Below are positions 58,460 to 64,000 of a stretch of DNA of 64,000 bases, piece after piece. Numbering within the stretch: the stretch's first letter is position 1; each line of letters opens with the position of its first letter. The notes under the pieces were generated by a model that did no database searches, was not told where the DNA came from, and saw only the letters and a program-made list of their open reading frames with translations. Origin of the DNA: Sanderia malayensis (Eukaryota > Cnidaria > Scyphozoa > Semaeostomeae > Pelagiidae). The stretch spans positions 310,001 through 374,000 of the forward strand of contig RQOL01000828.1 in the NCBI GenBank assembly GCA_013076295.1. The letters are read 5' to 3'. Both the position numbers and the translations under genes were made by a program.

Positions 58460-58579
58460 AGTGACAACATCACAAAATGGACTGACAAGTCGTATGCGGA
58501 ATGCTCGCGGATAGCGAGTGACCGCAATAGATGGCGATCCATGGTAGCCAACTTCCTACCGGAGGGGGCACCCAGATGA
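58460..58579 (+). pseudogene. LINE ORF tail beyond a premature TGA
   Basis: In-frame continuation of the LINE ORF after the TGA at 58,457-58,459, with DNITKWTDKSY and RNRWRSMVANFL, ending at a TGA at 58,577-58,579 next to the GATGAT tail. Conservation of the frame up to the element end supports a single recent nonsense change. Confidence 0.75.
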
Positions 58580-58826
58580 TGATGAGTTTCTGTAACTTAA
58601 TGCCATTTCTTGTACGCATAATTGCAAATAAACAATAAAAATAATCTAAAAATAGATGGAAGAGCAGGTTTTCAAACCCTGGGCGTCTCGCATGCTAAGC
58701 GAGCACTCTACCACTGAGCTACAAGCACAACTTGCTATGAATCCCTAGAAGTGAACGCTTTTGTAATTTAATGCCCTTTTTTGTATGCATAAATGCAAAA
58801 AAACAACAATATAATCTCAAAATAGT

Positions 58827-58898
58827 TGGAGGAGCAGGGCTTCGAACCCTGGGCCTCTCGCATGGTAAGCGAGCACTCTACCACTGAGCTACACCCCC
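58827..58898 (-). tRNA. tRNA with Gly anticodon (ACC) in an alanine body
   Basis: Acceptor with G3-U70, D stem, anticodon stem CTCGC/GCGAG and T stem CAGGG/CCCTG are all intact (U6-U67 only). The loop is TTACCAT, giving anticodon ACC (Gly GGU). It differs from the consensus unit mainly by G35C36 to C35C36. Because AlaRS reads G3-U70 and not the anticodon, charging with alanine is expected if it is expressed. Confidence 0.78.
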
Positions 58899-59506
58899 GA
58901 TGAGATAGTAAACTCTAGCAGTGAAAGCTTTTGTAAGTTAACGCTTTTTCGTATATGCATAGGTTCGAATAACTTATGAAACTAATCTCAAAACATATTA
59001 AGGAGCAGGGTTTCAAACCCTGGGCTTCTATCATGCTAGGAGAGCACTCTACCAATGAGCTGCACCCCGGATGAGCTATCAAACTCAAGCAGTCAAAGTT
59101 TCTGTAACTTAACGCCATTTCTTGTATGCATAATTGCTAATAAACCATAAAATTAATCTCAAAATAGATGGAAGAGCGGGGTTTCGAACAGTGGCCTTCT
59201 CGCATGCGATGCCAGCGCCGCTCCACTGAGCTACACCCCGAACAAGCTATGAAGCCTAGAAGTCAACGCACTTGTAATTTAATGCCTTTTTTGTATGCAT
59301 AAATGCAAATGAACAACATTATAATCTCAAAATAGATGGAGGCGCAGGGTTTCAAACCCAGGGCCTCCCGCATACAAAGCCAGCGCTCTGCCGCTGAGCT
59401 ACACCCCCAACGAGCTCTGAAGTTCAAGATTTCAGCGCGTTTTAAATTTAATGCCTATTGTTTATGTATAAATGCAAATGAACAATCAAGATAATCTCCA
59501 AACATA

Positions 59507-59571
59507 TGAGGGAGCAGGGTTTCGATTCCTGGGCCTCTTGCATGAGCGTTCTACCACTAAGCTACACCCCC
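59507..59571 (-). pseudogene. 65-nt anticodon-deleted tRNA-like unit
   Basis: Same deletion length, but the surrounding body differs from the 30-53 kb members (T loop variant, plus-strand CTCTTGCATGAGC), so the class is older than the block duplications. Confidence 0.7.
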
Positions 59572-59670
59572 AACGAGCTATGAATCCCTAGAAGTGAACG
59601 CTTTTGTAATTTAATGCCTTATTTTCAATGCATAAATGCAAATAAACAATGAATATAATCTCAAATCAGA

Positions 59671-59742
59671 TGAAGGAGCAGGGTTTCGAACACTGGGCTT
59701 CTCGCATGAAATGCCAGCGCTCTACCACTGGGCTACACCCCC
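59671..59742 (-). tRNA. tRNA-like with Glu anticodon (TTC)
   Basis: Loop ATTTCAT gives TTC (Glu GAA). G3-U70 is present and G2-U71 wobbles. Mismatches at C12-A23 in the D stem, G29-G41 in the anticodon stem and one in the T stem make function doubtful. Confidence 0.6.
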
Positions 59743-59976
59743 AACGAGTTATGAAGCTCTAGAATTTAGCGCGTTTTTATTTTAATGCCTATTTTTATGC
59801 ATAAATGCAAATGAACAATCAATATAATCTCAAAACATATGAAGAAGCAAGGCGTTCTACAACTGAGCTGCACCCCCAAAGAGCTATGAAGCTCTAGAAG
59901 TCAACGCTTTTGTAATTTAATGGCCGTTTTTGTATGCATAAATGAAAATGAACAATCAATATAATCTTAAAAAAAA

Positions 59977-60048
59977 TTTAGGAGCAGGGTTTCGAAGCCT
60001 GGGGCTCTCGCATTCGAAGCCAGCGCTCTACCACTGAGCTACACCCCC
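59977..60048 (-). tRNA. tRNA-like with Ser anticodon (CGA)
   Basis: Loop TTCGAAT gives CGA. G3-U70 is present, but A71 and A72 do not pair. G29-G41 and C53-C61 mismatches. Confidence 0.6.
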
Positions 60049-60314
60049 AACAAGCTATGAAGCCTAGAAGTCAACGCTTTTGTAATTTAATGCCCTTTTT
60101 TGTATGCATAAATGCAAAAGAACAACAATATAGTCTCAAAATAGTTGGAGGAGCAGGGCTTCCAACCCTTGGCCGCTCGCATGCTAAGCCAGCGCTCTAC
60201 CACTAAGCTACACCCCCAACGAGCTATGAATCCCTAGAAGTGAACGCTTTTGTAATTTAATGCCCTTTTTGTATGCATAAATGCAAAAGAACAACAATAT
60301 AATCTTAAAATAGT

Positions 60315-60386
60315 TGGAGGAGCAGGGCTTCCAACCCTGGGCCTCTCGCATGCTAAGCGAGCACTCTACCACTGAGCTACACCCCC
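60315..60386 (-). tRNA. tRNA-Ala(AGC)
   Basis: Perfect acceptor (apart from U6-U67), D and anticodon arms. The T loop is TTGGAAG, so the B-box C is replaced by G, which should impair TFIIIC binding. Confidence 0.7.
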
Positions 60387-60824
60387 GATGAGATAGTAAA
60401 CTCTAGCAGTCAAAGTTTCTGTAACTTAACGCCATTTCTTGTATGCATAATTGCTAATAAACCATAAAAATAATCTCAAAATAGATGGTAGAGCAGGGTT
60501 TCAAACCCTGGGGCTCTCGCATGCGAAACCAGCGCTCTACCACTGAGCTGCAACCCCGATGAGCGATTAAACTCAAGCAGTCAAAGTTTCTGTAACTTAA
60601 CGCCATTTTTTGTATGAATAATTGCTAATAAACCATAAAATTAATCTCAAAATAGATGGAAGAGCAGGGATTCGAACAGTGGCCTTCTCCCATGCGATGC
60701 CAGCGCTCCTCCACTGAGCTACACCCCGAACAAGCTATGAAGCCTAGAAGTCAACGCACTTGTAATTTAATGCCTTTTTTGCATGCATAAATGCAAATGA
60801 ACAACAATATAATCTCAAAATAGA

Positions 60825-60896
60825 TGGAGGCGCAGGGTTTCAAACCCTGGGTCTCTCGCATACAAAGCCAGCGCTCTACCGCTGAGCTACACCCCC
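60825..60896 (-). tRNA. tRNA with Thr anticodon (TGT) in an alanine body
   Basis: Best Thr-anticodon unit. The acceptor is fully paired, with G3-U70 and U6-G67. The D stem GCTC/GAGC and T stem are perfect (loop TTTGAAA). Loop TTTGTAT gives TGT. Only G29-G41 is mispaired. Confidence 0.72.
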
Positions 60897-60995
60897 AACG
60901 ATCTATGAAGTTCAAGATTTCAGCGCGTTTTTAATTTAATGCCCTTTTTTCAACGCATAAATGCAAATAAACAATCAATATAATCTCAAATCAGA

Positions 60996-61067
60996 TGGAG
61001 GAACAGGGTTTCGAACCCTGGGTCTCTCGCATGCTAAGCGAGCTCTCTAACACTGAGTTACACCCCC
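60996..61067 (-). tRNA. tRNA-Ala(AGC)
   Basis: Anticodon and T arms are perfect with an intact B box. A10 and A25 break the D stem, and G7-U66 wobbles. Confidence 0.7.
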
Positions 61068-61336
61068 GATGAGAATGTAAACTCTAGCACTGAAGGCTTT
61101 TGTAAGCTAGCGCCTTTTCGCAGATGCATAAGTTCAAATAACTTCTGAAACTAATCTCAAACATATTCACGAGCAGGGTTTCCAGCCCTTGGCTTCTAGC
61201 ATGCTAAAAGAACGCTCTACCATTGAGCTGCACCCCGGAAGAGCTTCCAAACTCAAGCAGTCAAAATTTCTGTAACTTAACGCCATTTCTTGTATGCATA
61301 ATTGCAAATAAACAACCAAAATAATCTCAAAATAGA

Positions 61337-61408
61337 TTGAGGAGCAAGGTTTCGAACACTGGGCTTCTGGCATGCAATGCCAGCGCTCTACCACTGAGCT
61401 ACACCCCC
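61337..61408 (-). tRNA. tRNA-Ala(TGC)
   Basis: Anticodon stem CTGGC/GCCAG is perfect with loop ATTGCAT. D stem perfect, G3-U70 present. A72 leaves the first pair open, and the T stem has one mismatch. Confidence 0.7.
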
Positions 61409-61505
61409 AACCAGCTATGAACCCTAGAAGTAAACGCTTTTGTAATTTAATGCCTTTTTTGTATGCATAAATGCAAATGAACAATCAATATAATCTCAAA
61501 AAAAA

Positions 61506-61577
61506 TTTTGGAGCAGGGTTTCGAGCCCTGGGTCTCTCGCATTCGAAGCCAGCGCTCTACCACTGAGCTACACCCCC
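61506..61577 (-). tRNA. tRNA-like with Ser anticodon (CGA)
   Basis: T arm perfect with loop CTCGAAA; loop TTCGAAT gives CGA. Acceptor 70-72 is AAA, so both alanine identity and the end pairs are lost. Confidence 0.58.
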
Positions 61578-61845
61578 AACGAGCTATGAAGCTCTAGAAG
61601 TGATCTCTTTTGTAATTTAATGCCGTTTTTTGTATGCATAAATGCAAATGAACAATCAATAGAATCTCAAAATAGATGGAGGAGCAGGCTTTTGAACCCT
61701 GCGCCTCACGCATACAAAGCCAGCGCTCTACCAATGAGCTACACCCCCAACGAGCTATGAAGCTCTAGAATTCAGCGCGTTTTTAATTTAATGCCTACTT
61801 TGTATGCATAAAAGCAAATGAACAACAGTAGAATCTCAGAATAGA

Positions 61846-61917
61846 TCGAGGAGCAGCGTTTCGAGCCCTGGGCCTCTCGCAAGCTAAGCAAGCACTCTAC
61901 CACTGAGCTACACCCCC
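61846..61917 (-). tRNA. tRNA-Ala(AGC)-like
   Basis: Loop TTAGCTT with U29-G41 wobble. G1-G72 and one T-stem mismatch. Confidence 0.62.
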
Positions 61918-62186
61918 AATGAGATAGTAAACTCTAGCAGTGAAGGCTTTTGTAAGTTAACGCCTTCTCGTATATGCATAAGTTCAAATAACTTATGAAA
62001 CTAATCTCAAAACATATTCAGGAGCAGGGTTTCCAACCCTGGCTTCTTGCATGCTAGGAAAGTACTCTACCATTGAGCTGCACCCCCGATGAGCTATTAA
62101 ACTCAAGCAGTCAAAGTTTCTGTAACTTAACGCCATTGCTTGTATGCATAATTGCAAATAAACAATCAAAATAATCTAAAAATAGA

Positions 62187-62258
62187 TGGAAGAGCAGGTT
62201 TTCAAACCCTAGGCCTCTCGCATGCTAAGCGAGCACTCTACCACTGAGCTACACCCCC
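62187..62258 (-). tRNA. tRNA-Ala(AGC)
   Basis: Anticodon and D arms are consensus. The T loop TTTGAAA and a mismatch at 53-61 weaken the B box. Confidence 0.68.
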
Positions 62259-62357
62259 AACCAGCTATGAAGCTCTAGACGTGAAAACTTTTGTAATTTA
62301 ATGACTTTTTTTGTATGCATAAATGCAAATGAACAATAAAAATAATCTCAAAATAGA

Positions 62358-62429
62358 TGGAGGAGCAGGGTTTCGAACACGGGGCCTCTCGCATCCTAAG
62401 CGAGCACTCTACCACTGAGTTACACCCCC
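62358..62429 (-). tRNA. tRNA-like with Pro anticodon (AGG)
   Basis: Perfect anticodon stem CTCGC/GCGAG with loop TTAGGAT gives AGG. The D stem ACTC/GAGT is fully paired by A10-U25. G3-U70 is present. Two T-stem mismatches. Confidence 0.66.
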
Positions 62430-62596
62430 GATGAGATAGTAAACTTTAGCAGTGAAAGCTTTTGTAAGTTAACACCTTTTCGTATATGCATAAGCTCAAG
62501 TAACTTAGGAAATTAATCTCAAAACATATGCAGGGCAGGGTTTTCAACCCTGGGCTTCTAGCATGCGAAGAGAACACTCTGCCACTGAGCTGCACC

Positions 62597-62958
62597 TGTC
62601 GGAGAACTTAACTCCGATTTGCTAGTTGTTAGCTTGAACAGAAATTTCGCAAGAAGAAACACACTGATCAATAGAATTCAGCTTTTTCAAAAGTGTACAC
62701 TCATGTCCACTTCAATTCTATCTCGAAAAACGCAACTGAACAATACATAAATTTCATAATTATTTCAACGTGCTTTATAGGAAATGAGTAATATTCTTTA
62801 AACTACAAACCAATCAGATCGTTACAAATGTCTCTATTTTATCCAATCAAAACATAATTAGTAATATAAGGGTTAGTCATTAAACCATGTGGAAGGCCAT
62901 CACAGTAAGAAGTTCGATGAGTCAGTTAGCTGCGCATGTGCACAAGGAATTTCCCACA
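62597..62958 (-). repeat. 3' LTR of second BEL/Pao element (362 bp)
   Basis: On the minus strand it begins TGTGGGA and ends TCCGACA, with TG/CA ends and an imperfect inverted repeat. It is AT-rich in the middle; a CTTATATTAC stretch near 62,865-62,875 could be a TATA-like element, but this is weak. Confidence 0.8.
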
Positions 62959-62970
62959 TTCCCCCCTCCT
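62959..62970 (-). other. Polypurine tract of second BEL/Pao element
   Basis: AGGAGGGGGGAA on the minus strand, directly before the LTR and just after the pol stop at 62,975. Confidence 0.75.
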
Positions 62971-62974
62971 TGAC

Positions 62975-64000
62975 TCAAAGGGAGTCAAGAAGCGCTTGGG
63001 TCTTAGCGCGCGCGTCTCGCGCTGCAGCTCGAGTAGGTCGGCGGCTCTGATCCTGGTGACCTTGCAACTCGTTCTGATTTCTATCACTAGACACACTTCT
63101 ACTGTTCTCGTTCGAATTACGCTGACTACTCTCAACTTCTAATGGGTAAAGCTTCTGAATAGGACGATTCAATACATCAGGCTTACCCTTGCCTGGTTTT
63201 CTAACCTTCGCCCCTCTTACCACTCCATCTGTTCCCTTGATTAGCGCCTGCACGATTCCTGTTTTCCACAATCCTCTCTTCATATTGTCCTCGTAGATAA
63301 GGACAATGTCACCTACCGACACTGAACTCGGTTTATTTTTCCTTTGTCGATGTCTCTCGCGTAGGTCTACAAGGTATTCCTTTCTCCACCTGTTCCAAAA
63401 GTGCGTTAATTTCCTGGTAAGATTTAAGAATCGACTGTTTACCGTATTAGAATTACCCGTGTAATCTTCCTCGTCATCACTTTCACCAATCTCAATGCCT
63501 TCTGACAGTGTGGATAATCGATGTCCGAACATCAAGTGTGAAGGTGTCAAGACTTGACCTTCAATCTCATCGTAACTGTAGGTCAAGGGCCTGGAATTAA
63601 GAGTATTCTCAATCTCTGATAACACAGTGTTTAGTTCATCAAAAGTTAATTTAGCGTTACCTAACACCTTCCTTGCGCATCTTTTCACCGATTGCATCAT
63701 TCGCTCAAAAAATCCTCCCCACCATGGACTTCTTTCCAAGTTGAACTTCAACTGAATGCGTCTAGACAGTAGAAATTCTTGTACCGTTGACTCCTTTGAC
63801 ACTTCCTTGAGTGACCTTGCTGTGGCCTTGAAGGTTTTGGCATTATCTGAAACGATAAGATGTGGTGTGCCTCTGCGGGCACAGAATCGTCTTAAGCAAT
63901 TGATAAAGGTGCTAGCATTAAGATCAGATACCAACTCCAAATGCAATGCCCTTGTTACGCAGCAAGAGAATAAAGCAAGATATGCTTTGGACATTTCACC
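62975..64000 (-). CDS. pol: BEL/Pao Pol C-terminus: integrase core and DUF5641
   Basis: Partial: the frame enters from beyond 64,000, and the first methionine in view is at 63,994. Counting from that methionine, residues 1-110 are the integrase core with D50 (VSDNAKTF) and E97 (FFERM), 46 residues apart; the first catalytic aspartate lies outside the window. Residues about 195-290 form a DUF5641-like domain (WRKEYLVDL; VGDIVLIYED; GLWKTGIV). The tail is basic and ends with a stop five bases before the polypurine tract. No frame break is seen in this part, so this copy looks younger than the one at 46.8 kb. Confidence 0.92.
   Translation of the reverse strand, partial: GEMSKAYLALFSCCVTRALHLELVSDLNASTFINCLRRFCARRGTPHLIVSDNAKTFKATARSLKEVSKESTVQEFLLSRRIQLKFNLERSPWWGGFFERMMQSVKRCARKVLGNAKLTFDELNTVLSEIENTLNSRPLTYSYDEIEGQVLTPSHLMFGHRLSTLSEGIEIGESDDEEDYTGNSNTVNSRFLNLTRKLTHFWNRWRKEYLVDLRERHRQRKNKPSSVSVGDIVLIYEDNMKRGLWKTGIVQALIKGTDGVVRGAKVRKPGKGKPDVLNRPIQKLYPLEVESSQRNSNENSRSVSSDRNQNELQGHQDQSRRPTRAAARDARAKTQALLDSL

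Larger units (their letters stand above)
55159..58584 (+). mobile_element. RTE-like non-LTR retrotransposon (LINE)
   Basis: Full-length-looking insertion in an array spacer. A 5' UTR of about 360 bp is followed by one long ORF with an apurinic endonuclease-like nuclease and a reverse transcriptase, then a very short 3' tail of GATGAT repeats instead of poly(A). That layout and tail match the RTE/BovB-like group. AGTTT occurs at 55,154-55,158 and 58,585-58,589, a possible 5-bp target-site duplication in a spacer reading CAAAGTTTCTGTAAC. Confidence 0.88.
58585..62596 (-). repeat. tRNA-Ala-derived tandem array, right segment
   Basis: About 23 units in the same orientation. This segment is more diverse than the left array. 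It has no obvious higher-order repeat, and its units carry Gly, Glu, Thr, Ser and Pro anticodons beside Ala ones. It is cut at 62,596, within a tRNA acceptor stem, by the LTR of a second BEL/Pao element. Confidence 0.94.
62597..64000 (-). mobile_element. BEL/Pao LTR retrotransposon, 3' part, running off the window
   Basis: A second BEL/Pao element, in the opposite orientation and of a clearly different lineage from the one at 46.8 kb. Visible parts are the end of integrase, a DUF5641-like domain, a polypurine tract and a 3' LTR. The pol frame is open to the window edge. The LTR joins the array four bases inside a tRNA acceptor stem (CTGCACC, then TGTCGG). Confidence 0.9.

Noticed and set aside
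56083..58551. Antisense open frames over the LINE ORF
   Set aside because: Shadow frames opposite the endonuclease and RT coding sequence; no independent evidence.
1..62596. tRNA-derived SINE family
   Set aside because: Units are in strict head-to-tail order with fixed spacing, lack a tRNA-unrelated body with a 3' tail, and show no target-site duplications. A tandem array explains them better.

Overview
This window is metazoan nuclear DNA, probably from an invertebrate. The clade call rests on two BEL/Pao LTR retrotransposon copies (a group confined to animals) and one RTE-like non-LTR element. I cannot name the species. No host protein gene is visible. About 55 of the 64 kb is one tandem array of alanine-tRNA-derived units, all transcribed leftward (minus strand), with a unit length of about 170 bp (72-nt tRNA body plus about 98-bp spacer) and roughly 320 units in total. 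The array runs off the left edge.

The best units are near-perfect class-I tRNA-Ala genes: a full cloverleaf, the G3-U70 alanine identity pair, internal A and B boxes, and a TTTT Pol III stop about 4 nt past the tRNA end. Most others carry stem mismatches or deletions. Anticodons have diversified: AGC, CGC and TGC (Ala) predominate, and Thr (TGT), Ser (CGA), Pro (AGG), Gly (ACC) and Glu (TTC) anticodons sit in otherwise alanine-type bodies.

Layout: 1-7.8 kb is a mosaic built from 3-unit cassettes (AGC, CGC, TGC; about 511 bp). 7.8-16.2 kb holds a higher-order repeat of 11 units (1,872 bp) with 8-unit (1,361 bp) derivatives. 16.2-20.7 kb is mosaic. 20.7-29.7 kb contains a 2.2-kb duplication nested in a tandem 3,738-bp duplication. 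27.0-44.1 kb is a large duplication with a 9.34-kb offset. 44.1-46.8 kb is mosaic.

Three retroelements interrupt the array: a 5'-truncated, broken BEL/Pao element (46,789-51,185, plus strand, with its 3' LTR), an RTE-like LINE (about 55,159-58,584, plus strand, nearly intact but with a premature stop), and the 3' part of a second BEL/Pao element (62,597 to the window end, minus strand). Array DNA fills 51,186-55,158 and 58,585-62,596. The many short minus-strand open frames in the array are tRNA bodies read as codons, not proteins. The array looks like a tRNA supercluster that behaves as a satellite: same-strand units, spacer classes, nested higher-order repeats and retroelement colonisation.
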